Positions 51,078-61,080 are shown, counted from the stretch's first letter. The stretch: DNA of 64,000 nucleotides from Streptomyces sp. Tu 3180 (GCF_009852415.1 NZ_WOXS01000002.1:6612001-6676000); one strand, 5' to 3'. Made by a program: numbers and translations. The notes: a model not told the origin generated them from the letters alone.

Positions 51078-51623
51078 TCACCGTCCGGGCGGTCCGGCGG
51101 GGGCCGCCCCGCCCGGCCGGAGGTCGAGGCGCATGCACACCCGCGGCCACCGGTCGAGCCCGTGCGCGGACTCCTCGGCGCGGATCCGGCGCAGGCCGGC
51201 CGTGAGGTCGGGCCCGGCCTGCGTCCGGAAGCCGAGGCGGGCGTAGTACGGGGCGTTCCACGGGACCTCGGCGAAGGTGGTCAGCGTCAGCGCGGTCAGC
51301 CCTTCCGCGCGGGCGCACCCGGCCGCGTGGGCGAGCAGGGCCCGGCCCACGCCCCGGCGGGCGGCGCGCGGGTGGACCGAGACCTGCTCGACGTGGAGCG
51401 CGCCGTCCACCGGTTCGGCGATCAGGTACGCGGCGGGCCGGTCCCGCTCGTCGGCCGCGACCCAGCAGCGGCCGGCCCGCCGGTAGCGCTCCAGGGCGCC
51501 GAGGCCGGGCGGTGCGTCGTCGGCGATCCGGTCCATGCCGAGGTCGCGGAAGGGGGCGCCGGCGGCCCGTTCGATCTCCTGGAGGACGGGCAGGTCACCG
51601 GGTGCGGCGGGGCGGATGTGCAT
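51078..51623 (-). CDS. GNAT family N-acetyltransferase
   Basis: The 181 residues follow the GNAT fold: MHIRPAAPGDLPVLQEIERAAGAPF, the beta-4 strand VEQVSVHPRAARRGVGRALLAHA with the acetyl-CoA loop RRGVGRA, and NAPYYARLGFRTQ. The substrate (amine of a small molecule or protein) is unknown. The start ATG at 51623 has no clear ribosome site. The 214-bp gap to the ligase operon holds no gene. Confidence 0.82.
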   Translation of the reverse strand: MHIRPAAPGDLPVLQEIERAAGAPFRDLGMDRIADDAPPGLGALERYRRAGRCWVAADERDRPAAYLIAEPVDGALHVEQVSVHPRAARRGVGRALLAHAAGCARAEGLTALTLTTFAEVPWNAPYYARLGFRTQAGPDLTAGLRRIRAEESAHGLDRWPRVCMRLDLRPGGAAPAGPPGR

Positions 51624-51705
51624 CCGCCGAGTATCGGCCGCCCGCGCCGGACGCGTCGCCGGGTTTTCCGGCCCCTCCCTTCCGGCCCCGCCCCCGGCCC
51701 CTCCC

Positions 51706-52377
51706 TCACTCCCCGTCGGCGTCCAGCGCGTCGGCGGGGCCGTTCACCGGCCGCGGGACGCCGGTGAGGTCGAGCAGGAACAGCGGGACGCCCAGGGCGC
51801 CGGCGCGGGTCCGGGCGTCCTCGGCGTATCCGGTGAGGGAGAAGTACAGGCACCGGGCGGACTCCGTCATCGCCGCCAGCCACAGGCACTCCACGTCCCG
51901 CGGCGTCGCCGGACGCGCCCACGGGTCGACCCGGGCGAGGACGCCCCGCCCGGCCAGCCCGACGCCGGCCGGAGGGTGCCGGTCCGCGCGGCGGACGTCC
52001 TCGTGGCCGAGCCGGCGCAGGTACAGCACGGCGGCCGTGACCGCGTCCCGCGCGGTGCGGATCGGCACGGGGCGGAAGGCGGGGCGTCCCCAAGGCGGGG
52101 CCGGGGCGGCGGCCCGCGGGCCGGTCACCGGGATCCGCAGCACCGTCCCGCACGGGCACCCCAGTTCCGGCCGCGGCCACTCGCCGTCGCGTCCGCAGTG
52201 CCCGCACCGCACGGTGACCCACTCCTCCCGCCAGGCGCGGGGGCCCACGGGGACGGGCACCGCGTCCGGGTCCAGCGGCGGGGTGACCGGCGCGCCGCAC
52301 GCGCAGGGATACGGCGGTGCCGTGTAACGGTGCGCGCGACGGCAGGCGGGACAGCGCACCGGGACGCTCTCGGGCAT
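51706..52377 (-). CDS. Zinc-ribbon protein with possible restriction-endonuclease-like fold
   Basis: The 223 residues begin with two Cys-rich ribbons: [20 protein letters not shown] (four Cys) and [20 protein letters not shown] (four Cys), each suited to one zinc ion. The C-terminal ~110 residues ([52 protein letters not shown]) follow the strand/helix order of Mrr-like endonuclease domains, but the catalytic D-ExK residues are not evident, so this is a weak guess. The ATG at 52377 has GGGAG upstream. It is divergent from gcl. Confidence 0.6.
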   Translation of the reverse strand: MPESVPVRCPACRRAHRYTAPPYPCACGAPVTPPLDPDAVPVPVGPRAWREEWVTVRCGHCGRDGEWPRPELGCPCGTVLRIPVTGPRAAAPAPPWGRPAFRPVPIRTARDAVTAAVLYLRRLGHEDVRRADRHPPAGVGLAGRGVLARVDPWARPATPRDVECLWLAAMTESARCLYFSLTGYAEDARTRAGALGVPLFLLDLTGVPRPVNGPADALDADGE

Positions 52378-52515
52378 GGCCCACTCCCGGACGACGGCAT
52401 CTCTGGGCAGCGCCCCCATCGTCCTGCACGAGTCCTCCGCGTGTCCGGTACTTGCCCGCTCTCTTGACGGCTTCGGCCACTCGCCCTACATTCATTTCAG
52501 ATTGCAGAATATATT

Positions 52516-52530
52516 TTCCGCATTACGGAA
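52516..52530. promoter_or_regulatory. Candidate operator upstream of gcl, shared with hyi
   Basis: TTCCG-CATTA-CGGAA is a perfect 5-5-5 inverted repeat in an AT-rich patch (ATTTCAGATTGCAG, ATATATTTTCC) 58 bp before the gcl start. A 14/15 identical copy lies upstream of hyi at 57952. It is a likely site for the regulator of glyoxylate/allantoin genes, for example an IclR-type AllR protein; the regulator itself is not in the window. Confidence 0.7.
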
Positions 52531-52588
52531 GAGCTCACCGCGGGGCGCGACGGGAGTGCGAATCCGACAGCCGAAGCAGGAGTACTCG

Positions 52589-54373
<1,785 letters not shown>

Positions 54374-54388
54374 CGGACGGGGACGCAC

Positions 54389-54425
54389 GGGGAAGGGCGG
54401 TCCCGGAACGGGACCGCCCTTCCCC
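54389..54425. terminator. Strong terminator after gcl
   Basis: A perfect 17-bp inverted repeat (arms 54389-54405 and 54409-54425) with a 3-nt GAA loop lies 16 nt after the gcl stop and 7 nt from the stop of the convergent gene, so it works for both. Confidence 0.88.
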
Positions 54426-54432
54426 CCTGTGC

Positions 54433-55140
54433 TCAGCCCCCGCCGCCTCCGCCCCCGCAGCCGCCTCCGCCGCCGCAGGAGTAGGTGCCGCCGCCCCCGC
54501 CGTAGGTGCTCTCGCGCGGGGAGCGCCGCAGCATTCCCCTGTCCGCCACCTCCACCCGGTCGGTCAGCCCCGCCCGCAGGGCGAAACGCGGGACGAGCAC
54601 CCGCAGCGCCGCCTCGCCGTGCAGGGCGACGGCGAGCAGCTTGTCCCGGTCGGGCAGGCCGCGCCGGCTCGCGGGCACCGGATACGCCTTCCGCAGGACC
54701 CGCAGCCGCCGGCGGGCGGCCCCGGTCGGCCCGAGCAGCAGCGGATACCGCAGCAGCCCCGCCTCCGCGAGCCCGACCCGCACCTCGGCGACGGCCCAGC
54801 GGACGTCCGGGTGCCGCAGCAGCTCCCGGACCTCGGACGGCTCCGCGAGGCAGGAGTGGACCGCGCTCTCCAGGTACAGCGCCCGCCGCGCACCGGTGAC
54901 GGCATCCGCCGGCCCCGGGCCGTCCGCGGACCGCGGGTCCAGGGTGACCCCGGGCGGCGGGAGCGCGGGCAGGGCCCGCCCCGCCTCCCCGTCGACCGCC
55001 CGCAGCGTCCCCGGCGCGCCCGCCTCCACGGCGCCCCGCAGGTGCAGCGCGACGACGGCGACCGTCACCGCGGCGCGCGGACCTCCGGCCAGCAGGGCGA
55101 TCTCGTGCGGCGTCCCCCGGACGCCCGTGCTGTCGCTCAT
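54433..55140 (-). CDS. TIGR04222-like protein with Gly/Cys-rich tail
   Basis: The 235 residues resemble proteins of the TIGR04222 group: GGPRAAVTVAVVALHLRGAVEAG, VHSCLAEPSEVRELLRHPDVRWAV, RYPLLLGPTGAARRRLRVLR. They end in a tail of Gly with two spaced Cys (SCGGGGGCGGGGGGG). Classical members have three membrane helices, which are weak or missing here, so this may be a soluble or shortened form. The ATG at 55140 begins MSDSTG; a GGGGGTG site lies upstream. Function unknown. Confidence 0.7.
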   Translation of the reverse strand: MSDSTGVRGTPHEIALLAGGPRAAVTVAVVALHLRGAVEAGAPGTLRAVDGEAGRALPALPPPGVTLDPRSADGPGPADAVTGARRALYLESAVHSCLAEPSEVRELLRHPDVRWAVAEVRVGLAEAGLLRYPLLLGPTGAARRRLRVLRKAYPVPASRRGLPDRDKLLAVALHGEAALRVLVPRFALRAGLTDRVEVADRGMLRRSPRESTYGGGGGTYSCGGGGGCGGGGGGG

Positions 55141-55328
55141 GACGTGGCACCCCCTGAGCCGGGGCCCGCCCGCCCCCGTGCCGGCGGGCCCCGTGTGCGG
55201 GAAGTGTGCCCGTCGGCCGGGGCGGTCGAAGCCTCCCGGGGCCCGGTTCAGAGCTTGATTTGAGGGTGCCGTAGCCGGCCTACGGCCGAAGCCGTAGACG
55301 GGCCCGGGGCCGCCGGTGCCGGACCTGC

Positions 55329-55565
55329 TCAGGCGTCGTGGTGCTCGGACAGGCCCGGCCAGTCGTCGGGGCCGCCGCCCTGCCACTCGATGACGTCGGT
55401 CCCCTCGACGTCCGTGACGTACAGGTCGGCCAGCCGCAGGATCTCGCTCACGTCGTCGACGTGCGTGGCGATGCCCAGCGTCTCGTCGCCGGAGGTGACC
55501 CGCCGGGAGCCGTCCAGGGCCGGAGGGTGCACCACGATGTGCGGATGCTCCGTGGGATGTGCCAT
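55329..55565 (-). CDS. Small conserved-looking protein of unknown function
   Basis: The 78 acidic residues (HIVVHPPALDGSRRVTSGDETLGIATHVDDVSEILRLADLYVTDVEGTDVIEWQGGGPDDWPGL) have normal amino-acid balance rather than the Arg/Pro bias of false frames, which supports a real gene. They predict a small alpha/beta domain without signal or membrane segment. GGGGGC lies just before the ATG. No family recognised. Confidence 0.65.
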   Translation of the reverse strand: MAHPTEHPHIVVHPPALDGSRRVTSGDETLGIATHVDDVSEILRLADLYVTDVEGTDVIEWQGGGPDDWPGLSEHHDA

Positions 55566-56090
55566 GCCCCCAGGCTGCTGCGCACCGGGCCGGTCCGCAC
55601 CCCGGACGTCCGGGCCCCGGAACCCGGAAGCGCCCGGACGCGGGGCCGTCCGCGTCCGGGCGCTTCCCCCGGCGCCGAGGCGTCCGGCCGGGGCCGTCCG
55701 GCGGGACGGGGCCGGGCGCGACGGGTCGTTCGCGCCGCCGGACGGGGTCCGTGGGAGGAAGGGCTCGGGACCGCGGCGGGTGCGACGGCTCCGGGGCTCC
55801 TCCCCTCAGGTCGAAGAAGGAGTCCCGTGCCTTCACCACCGCACTGGCTCGCACGCCGCCGCGGAGCCCTCACCCGCCCGCGGACTCCGTACGGCCACCC
55901 CTCATCCGGGCCGTCCGCAGTCGCCGCGGGCCGCGCGTACGGCCCCGGCCTCCCGTCAGGGGCCGTACGCGAGTCGTCGCACGCAGTCCTCGCGCGGGGC
56001 GCGGACCGCTTCCCCCACGCGCGTGCCGTGACCGGGCCGGCGCGCGGAGGCGGTTGCCGAGAAAGCCGAAGGAGCGGGAGGACGGGGTTT
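55566..56090. other. Intergenic region without a recognisable gene
   Basis: About 525 bp (up to the hairpin at 56091) lie between a small gene and the glxR end. One GTG at ~55829 has an RBS-like GAAGGAG, but its frame (PSPPHWLARRRGALTRPRTPYG) reads as low-complexity Arg/Pro/Ser and runs antisense into glxR. I see no RNA gene or repeat worth naming. Confidence 0.5.
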
Positions 56091-56149
56091 CCGGGCGGCG
56101 CCGCCGCCTTGGGCGCGACAGGACAGGTGTCGGCGCCGGCGCCGCCCGG
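56091..56149 (-). terminator. Long-stem hairpin after glxR
   Basis: A 13-bp perfect inverted repeat (CCGGGCGGCGCCG at 56091-56103 and its complement at 56137-56149) lies 30 nt after the glxR stop on the minus strand, with a 33-nt loop. It is the only terminator-like structure for the hyi-glxR operon. Confidence 0.5.
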
Positions 56150-56178
56150 AGGTCTTCGGCGCGGGTCGGTGCGACGCG

Positions 56179-57069
56179 TCAGACCCGCGCGCCGGACAGG
56201 CGCTCGACCGCGCGCAGCAGCGCGGAGTGGTCCAGGCCGCCGTCGCCCTGCGCCCGCAGGCTCGCCACCAGCTGGGCGACCACCGCGCCGACGGGCAGGG
56301 CCGCGCCGACCGCGCGGGCGGCGTCGGTGACGATGCCCATGTCCTTGTGGTGCAGGTCGATGCGGAAGCCGGGCTCGAAGTCCCGGTCCAGGAAGTTGTC
56401 CTTCTTGCGGGTCAGCACGGTCGAGCCGGCCAGGCCGCCGTTCAGCACGTCCAGCGCCGCCCTCAGGTCCACGCCCGACTTCTCCAGGAAGACCACGGCC
56501 TCCGCGCACGCCTGGATGTTCACCGCGACGATCAGCTGGTTGGCGGCCTTCACGGTCTGGCCGGAGCCGTGCGGGCCGCACAGCACGATGGTCCTGCCCA
56601 GCGCCTCGAAGATCGGCCTCGCCTCGTCGAAGTCCGGCTGCTCGCCGCCGACCATGATGGACAGCACCGCCTCGACGGCGCCGGCCTCACCGCCCGACAC
56701 CGGGGCGTCGAGCACCCGGATGCCCTTCTCCCGCGCGGCGGCGGCCAGGTCGACCGAGGTCTGCGGGGTGATGGAGGACATGTCGATCAGCAGGGCGCCG
56801 GGGCGCGCGTTCGCGAGGATGCCGTCGGGGCCGTAGGCGATGGCCTCGACCTGAGGGGACGCCGGGACCATGGTGATGATCACGTCCGCGTCCCGGACCG
56901 CCTCGGCCACGGAGGAGGCGGCGGTGCCGCCGGCGGCGGTCAGCCGGTCCAGCTTCTCCTGTTCCAGGGTGTGTCCGGTGACGTCGTAACCCGCCTTGAT
57001 CAGGTTCTCGGACATGGGGGAGCCCATGATGCCGAGGCCGATCCAGGAAACCTTGGGAAGACTGCTCAT
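56179..57069 (-). CDS. glxR: 2-hydroxy-3-oxopropionate (tartronate semialdehyde) reductase
   Basis: It reduces the product of glyoxylate carboligase to D-glycerate with NAD(P)H. The 296 residues of a beta-hydroxyacid dehydrogenase begin with the Rossmann GLGIMGSPMSENL. They continue with the substrate-binding DAPVSGGEAGA and the catalytic Lys in GSGQTVKAANQLIV, and end in the helical domain with HKDMGIVTDAARAVG. The ATG at 57069 starts the conserved fold. It follows hyi by 29 nt on the same strand, forming an operon. Confidence 0.93.
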   Translation of the reverse strand: MSSLPKVSWIGLGIMGSPMSENLIKAGYDVTGHTLEQEKLDRLTAAGGTAASSVAEAVRDADVIITMVPASPQVEAIAYGPDGILANARPGALLIDMSSITPQTSVDLAAAAREKGIRVLDAPVSGGEAGAVEAVLSIMVGGEQPDFDEARPIFEALGRTIVLCGPHGSGQTVKAANQLIVAVNIQACAEAVVFLEKSGVDLRAALDVLNGGLAGSTVLTRKKDNFLDRDFEPGFRIDLHHKDMGIVTDAARAVGAALPVGAVVAQLVASLRAQGDGGLDHSALLRAVERLSGARV

Positions 57070-57098
57070 GAGGGTGCCTCTCGGTACGGGAACGGTGG

Positions 57099-57929
57099 TC
57101 AGCGGGCCTCGCGGGGCAGCCAGTCGAAGGCCTCCGCGCCGGTGCGGTCGCCCGGCTTGTACTCCAGGCCGACCCAGCCGTCGTATCCGGCCTCGCGCAG
57201 CCGGTCGAGCAGGTCCTCCAGCGGGAGCGAGCCGGTGCCCGGGGCGCCGCGGCCGGGGCTGTCGGCGATCTGGACGTGACCGGTCCGCGCGGCGTACCGC
57301 TCGATGACCTGCGGCAGGTCCTCGCCGTTCATGGCCAGGTGGTACAGGTCCATCAGGAAGCGGGCGTTGTCCAGACCGGTGGCCGCGTTGACCTTGTCGA
57401 CGACGTCCACGGCGGCCGGCGCCGACACCAGCGGGTAGCGGGGCGACTCGGGCGCGTTCAGCGCCTCGATCAGCAGGATCGCGCCGATCCGGTCGGCGGC
57501 CCGGGCCGCGAGGGCGAGGTTCTCCAGCGCGAGCGCGTCCTGCTCGGCCGGGTCCACGCCGTCGACCCGGTTGCCGTACAGCGCGTTGAGGGCCGTGCAG
57601 CCGAGGGACTCGGCGAAACCGGCGGCCACGTCGACGTTGGCGCGGAACCGCTCCGACTCCTCGCCGGGGACGGACAGCGCGCCGCGGTCGGGGCCGGGCA
57701 GCCGTCCGGCGTAGAGGTTCAGGCCGGTGAGCCGTACGCCCGCGTCCCGGATCGCCCCGCGCAGGGCGTCGAGCTCGGACTGCTCGGGGGTGGGGGAGTC
57801 GGCCCAGGGCCACCACAGCTCGACCGCGGTGAAGCCGGCCGCGGCGGCGGCCGCGGGGCGCTCCAGGAGCGGGAGTTCCGTGAAGAGGATCGACAGGTTG
57901 ACGTTGAAGCGCTGGTCGGCGAAGCCCAT
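57099..57929 (-). CDS. hyi: Hydroxypyruvate isomerase
   Basis: It interconverts hydroxypyruvate and tartronate semialdehyde. The 276 residues form a TIM barrel of the xylose-isomerase-like family (FNVNLSILFTELPLLERPAAAAAAGFTAVELWWPW; LIEALNAPESPRYPLVS with a metal-binding Glu; FLMDLYHLAMNGEDL; HVQIADSPGRGAPGTGSL; GLEYKPG with the second catalytic Glu). The ATG at 57929 has GGGAGGAG upstream. The promoter region carries the palindrome shared with gcl, so both units are probably controlled together. Confidence 0.92.
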   Translation of the reverse strand: MGFADQRFNVNLSILFTELPLLERPAAAAAAGFTAVELWWPWADSPTPEQSELDALRGAIRDAGVRLTGLNLYAGRLPGPDRGALSVPGEESERFRANVDVAAGFAESLGCTALNALYGNRVDGVDPAEQDALALENLALAARAADRIGAILLIEALNAPESPRYPLVSAPAAVDVVDKVNAATGLDNARFLMDLYHLAMNGEDLPQVIERYAARTGHVQIADSPGRGAPGTGSLPLEDLLDRLREAGYDGWVGLEYKPGDRTGAEAFDWLPREAR

Positions 57930-57951
57930 CGGTCCGCGCTCCTCCCAGTTA

Positions 57952-57966
57952 TTTCGCATTACGGAA
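57952..57966. promoter_or_regulatory. Candidate operator upstream of hyi-glxR, shared with gcl
   Basis: TTTCGCATTACGGAA differs by one base from the gcl palindrome TTCCGCATTACGGAA and lies 22 bp upstream of the hyi start codon. A looser second copy (TTTCTGCTTACTGGAA) follows at 57972-57987, suggesting two sites in tandem, one of which would overlap the promoter. Confidence 0.7.
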
Positions 57967-58294
57967 GTAGATTTCTGCTTACTGGAAGACTGCCCGCGGG
58001 GTGAAGGGGCTGTCAAGAGCGGCCGCAAAAAAGCGCCCCCGTGCGGGGCGCGGGGCGTGGTGCCGGGGAGGGGCGCTCGCGGTGCGTCGGCAGCGCTCGC
58101 CCTCCACCCCGGTGACGTGCGGCCGGGCGGCGTCCGGACCCGGTCCGGGCCCGGACCGTCGTCCGCGACCGGGATTTCCCGGGGCGCCGTCCGCCGAGCG
58201 GGTCCGTTAGGGTCTCCCCGAGCGGCCGGGCGGTCCGGGCCCGGGGCCGGACCCGGCGGGACGCGCGGGTCACAGCGGATGCCATGGGGGCGCA

Positions 58295-58546
58295 GTGCGA
58301 CTGAAGGTGGAGTTCACGACCGAGCCCTTCGACCTCGACGAGGCCCCCGCGCACGCGGTGGTGGCCCGCGAGGTCATCGAGGCGGCCGAACTGGACGCGG
58401 TGGACGTCGGCCCGTTCGGCAACACCGCCGAGGGCGGTGCCGACGCGGTGCTCACCGCCGTGGACGCGCTGCTGCGCAGGACCCTGGCGGCCGGCGCCAC
58501 CCGCATCTCGCTCCAGGTCAACGTGGTGGAGGGAGGCGAGCGGTGA
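58295..58546 (+). CDS. MTH1187/YkoF-like thiamine-binding family protein
   Basis: The 83 residues match the small alpha/beta MTH1187 (UPF0045) fold: MRLKVEFTTEPFDLDEAPAHAVVAREVIEAAEL, DVGPFGNTAEGGADAVLTAVDALLRRTLAAGATRISLQVNV. Members bind thiamine or similar ligands and often form tetramers. The GTG at 58295 has GGGGG 4 nt upstream. It overlaps the HTH gene downstream by 4 nt, so it may supply or sense a signal for that regulator; that is inference. Confidence 0.7.
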   Translation: MRLKVEFTTEPFDLDEAPAHAVVAREVIEAAELDAVDVGPFGNTAEGGADAVLTAVDALLRRTLAAGATRISLQVNVVEGGER

Positions 58547-58911
58547 CCGGTACCGGTGACGAGGCCTTCATCGCGGCGGTGAAGCCGCTGGTCGACGCCA
58601 TGGGCGGCGAGATGCTCCCGCCGGACGAGGCGGGCGCCGAGGACGTCGTGCTGTCCTGGGAGGGCGCCGACGTCGTCGCCGTGCGCCTGCCGCAGCTCGC
58701 GGACTCCCTCGACCACATCCTCGCGGCCCTGGAGCGCGGGAAGGGCAGGCCGCTGGCGGACCTCGACCGCAAGGCCAAGCAGGAGATCGTACGCAGTCTG
58801 GAGGCGCGCGGCGCGTTCTTCGTGCGGCACGGCGTGGAGACCGTGGCGAGCGCGCTCGGGGTCAGCCGCTTCACCGTCTACAACTACCTCAACCGCGAGA
58901 AGGGCTCCTGA
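58543..58911 (+). CDS. Small helix-turn-helix regulator (YheO-like C-terminal HTH)
   Basis: The 122 residues have an N-terminal ~65-residue domain (FIAAVKPLVDAMGGEMLPPDEAGAEDVVLSWEGADVVAVRLP). The HTH resembles the DauR/YheO C-terminal type (LADLDRKAKQEIVRSLEARGAFFVRHGVETVASALGVSRFTVYNYLNRE). It lies just upstream of the urate operon on the same strand but is separated from it by a strong terminator. It is therefore a good candidate for the urate-gene regulator that binds the palindrome at 59041. It is translationally coupled to the small thiamine-binding-like gene (GTGA overlap). Confidence 0.82.
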   Translation: MTGTGDEAFIAAVKPLVDAMGGEMLPPDEAGAEDVVLSWEGADVVAVRLPQLADSLDHILAALERGKGRPLADLDRKAKQEIVRSLEARGAFFVRHGVETVASALGVSRFTVYNYLNREKGS

Positions 58912-58931
58912 GCAGGGAGTTCGTCGACGTG

Positions 58932-58970
58932 GTCACGGGCCGCCCCCGGTATCCGGGGGCGGCCCGTGAC
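58932..58970 (+). terminator. Strong terminator after the HTH regulator
   Basis: A perfect 18-bp inverted repeat (arms 58932-58949 and 58953-58970) with a TAT loop lies 20 nt after the regulator's stop codon. It isolates the urate operon, which must start from its own promoter. Confidence 0.88.
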
Positions 58971-59040
58971 GTGGTGGGCGCATGCTGGAACGGGCCCGGA
59001 GGGAGGGTCGCGGCGTACTCCTCTTTGTTCCCCCGAATTT

Positions 59041-59080
59041 TCAACAAACTGTTGACGCGCTGCCCGTGGCGGCGTTCACT
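59041..59080 (+). promoter_or_regulatory. Promoter and operator of the urate operon
   Basis: TCAACA-AAC-TGTTGA (59041-59055) is a perfect 6-3-6 inverted repeat. It overlaps a good -35 box (TTGACG, 59052-59057), followed after 17 bp by a fair -10 (TTCACT, 59075-59080), 50 bp before the first start codon. A protein bound there would block the promoter. The nearby HTH gene is the obvious candidate. Confidence 0.65.
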
Positions 59081-59130
59081 GTCGGCACGCCCGTTCAGCA
59101 CGAAGGCCGTTCGCGGCCACGGAGGCTCCC

Positions 59131-59640
59131 GTGACGTCGACTTCCACGCCCCCGGGCCTGGCCCGTTTCAACGCCCTCGAGGAGTCCGCGGCCCGCGCCG
59201 CGCTCCACGCGGTGTGCGCCTCCACGGCGTGGGCCCGGCGGCTGCTCGCCGCCCGTCCCCACGCCACCGCCGAGGACCTGTACGCCGCCAGTGACGCCGC
59301 CACGGCCGAGCTGACCACGGCGGACCTTCAGGAGGCGATGGCCGGGCACCCGCCGATCGGCCGCCCCGAGCCGGGGGACCCGGTCTCCGCCCGGGAGCAG
59401 AGCGGCATGGCCGGCGCCCCGGACGGGCTCAAGGCCGAGATGCTCGAACTGAACCTGGCCTACCAGGAGAAGTTCGGCCATGTGTTCCTCATCTGCGCCA
59501 CCGGCCGGACCGGCGAGGACATGCGCGACGCCGCCAGGGAACGCCTCGGCAACGCGCCGGAGCGGGAGCGCGAGATCGTCCGCACCGAACTGGGGAAGAT
59601 CAACCGCATCCGGCTGGCCCGACTCGTCGAAGAGGACTGA
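59131..59640 (+). CDS. uraD: 2-oxo-4-hydroxy-4-carboxy-5-ureidoimidazoline (OHCU) decarboxylase
   Basis: It performs the last step from urate to (S)-allantoin. The 169 helical residues show FNALEESAARAALHAVCAS, the catalytic His in AGHPPIG, SAREQSG with the conserved Glu-Gln, and FLICATGRTGEDM near the end, all typical of the family. The GTG at 59131 has GGAGG 5 nt upstream. It is the first of three overlapping-function genes with short gaps (6 nt each). Confidence 0.92.
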   Translation: MTSTSTPPGLARFNALEESAARAALHAVCASTAWARRLLAARPHATAEDLYAASDAATAELTTADLQEAMAGHPPIGRPEPGDPVSAREQSGMAGAPDGLKAEMLELNLAYQEKFGHVFLICATGRTGEDMRDAARERLGNAPEREREIVRTELGKINRIRLARLVEED

Positions 59641-59646
59641 CGCAGC

Positions 59647-60042
59647 ATGAGCACCGAGACCACCGCTTCCGTGTCCACGCACATCCTGGACACCAGCGCC
59701 GGCCGCCCCGCCGAGGGCGTCGCCGTCCGGCTCTCCGCCCGTCCGGGCCGGGAGGCGGACTGGCAGGCGCTCGGCGGCTCCGCGACCGACGCGGACGGGC
59801 GGTGCAAGGACCTTCCGGCGCCGCCGGAGGGGACCACCCACGTACGGCTCGACTTCGCCGTGGAGCCGTACTTCGCCGAGAAGCAAGCCGATGTGCAGCA
59901 GGACGCCCCCGCGAATCGGGACAGCGGCCCGGCGGTGTTCTTCCCGGAGGTGGCGATCACGTTCGCCGTCGTGCCGGGCGAGCACTACCACGTGCCGCTG
60001 CTGCTCAACCCGTTCGGCTACTCCGTTTACCGAGGGAGCTAG
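59647..60042 (+). CDS. uraH: 5-hydroxyisourate hydrolase (transthyretin-like)
   Basis: It hydrolyses 5-hydroxyisourate, the product of uricase, to OHCU. The 131 residues form a transthyretin-type beta sandwich. The family signatures are STHILDTSAGRPAEGVAVRL near the start (active-site His), a middle ITFAVVPGEHYHVPLLLNPFGYSVYRGS with HYHVPLL, and the C-terminal tetrapeptide YRGS. It lies 6 nt after uraD and 6 nt before uricase. Confidence 0.93.
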   Translation: MSTETTASVSTHILDTSAGRPAEGVAVRLSARPGREADWQALGGSATDADGRCKDLPAPPEGTTHVRLDFAVEPYFAEKQADVQQDAPANRDSGPAVFFPEVAITFAVVPGEHYHVPLLLNPFGYSVYRGS

Positions 60043-60048
60043 CTAGGA

Positions 60049-60969
60049 ATGACCACCCCTTCCCGCCCTGCCCGCCCTGTGATCCTGGGACAGAACCAGT
60101 ACGGCAAGGCCGAGAACCGAGTCGTCAGGATCACGCGGGACGGCGCCACCCACCACATCAAGGACCTGAACGTCTCCGTCGCCCTGTCCGGTGACATGGA
60201 GGAGGTCCACTACTCCGGCTCCAACGCCAGCGTCCTGCCGACCGACACCACCAAGAACACGGTGTACGCGTTCGCCAAGGAGCACGGCGTCGAGTCCGCC
60301 GAGCAGTTCGGCATCCACCTCGCCCGCCACTTCGTCACCTCCCAGGAACCCATCCACCGGGCGCGCATCCGCATCGAGGAGTACGCCTGGGAGCGCATCG
60401 AGACCTCCGGCGAGGCCGAGCACTCCTTCGTCCGCAAGGGCCAGGAGACCCGCCTGACGCAGATCACCTACGACGGTGAGGGCTGGGAGGTCGTCTCGGG
60501 GCTGAAGGACCTGACGGTGATGAACTCCACCGACTCCGAGTTCTGGGGCTACGTCAAGGACAAGTACACGACGCTCCGGGAGACCCACGACCGCATCCTC
60601 GCCACCTCGGTCTCCGGCCGCTGGCGGTTCAACTGGACCGACGACGAACAGGAGGCGCCCGACTGGGAGAGGTCCTACGAGCAGACCAGGAAGCACATGC
60701 TCCAGGCCTTCGCCGAGACCTACTCCCTCTCGCTCCAGCAGACGCTGTACCAGATGGGCGCGAGGATCATCGACCACCGCGCCGAGATAGACGAGGTCCG
60801 CTTCTCCCTCCCGAACAGCCACCACTTCCTGGTGGACCTGGAGCCGTTCGGCCTCGAGAACGACAACGAGGTGTACTTCGCCGCCGACCGGCCCTACGGC
60901 CTGATCGAGGCCACCGTCCTGCGCGAGGGCTGCGAGGCGCGGATCCCGGTGGACCTGACCAACCTCTGA
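60049..60969 (+). CDS. Urate oxidase (cofactor-independent uricase)
   Basis: It oxidises urate with O2 to 5-hydroxyisourate and H2O2 without a cofactor. The 306 residues have two T-fold halves. The N-terminal LGQNQYGKAENRVVRI carries the conserved active-site Lys; TDTTKNTVYAFAKEHG has the catalytic Thr; and the C-terminal SLPNSHHFLVDLEPFGLENDNEVYFAADRPYGLIEATV contains the conserved His. GGGAG lies about 10 nt before the ATG. It is the last gene of the uraD-uraH-uricase unit, followed by a hairpin. Confidence 0.94.
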   Translation: MTTPSRPARPVILGQNQYGKAENRVVRITRDGATHHIKDLNVSVALSGDMEEVHYSGSNASVLPTDTTKNTVYAFAKEHGVESAEQFGIHLARHFVTSQEPIHRARIRIEEYAWERIETSGEAEHSFVRKGQETRLTQITYDGEGWEVVSGLKDLTVMNSTDSEFWGYVKDKYTTLRETHDRILATSVSGRWRFNWTDDEQEAPDWERSYEQTRKHMLQAFAETYSLSLQQTLYQMGARIIDHRAEIDEVRFSLPNSHHFLVDLEPFGLENDNEVYFAADRPYGLIEATVLREGCEARIPVDLTNL

Positions 60970-60991
60970 CCGCATCCCCTTCGGCACCCGC

Positions 60992-61018
60992 GGCCGGGGA
61001 GCACGCGCCTTCCCGGCC
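60992..61018 (+). terminator. Hairpin between uricase and the deaminase
   Basis: A 10-bp stem with one G-U pair (GGCCGGGGAG / CTTCCCGGCC) and a 7-nt loop lies 22 nt after the uricase stop. It may end or attenuate the operon before the deaminase gene. Confidence 0.5.
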
Positions 61019-61080
61019 ACGGCACTCAAATCCCCCAGGGTCCTGCCGTGCCCTCTCCGTGCGAGCGAAAAGGACGAACC

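Noticed and set aside
55269-55285. Small palindrome CCGTAG-N5-CTACGG
   Set aside because: Only 6-bp arms in a GC-rich gap and no clear link to a gene start; not distinguishable from chance.
55829-56330. GTG with an RBS-like GAAGGAG in the gap before glxR
   Set aside because: The translation is Arg/Pro/Ser low-complexity and runs antisense into the end of glxR.
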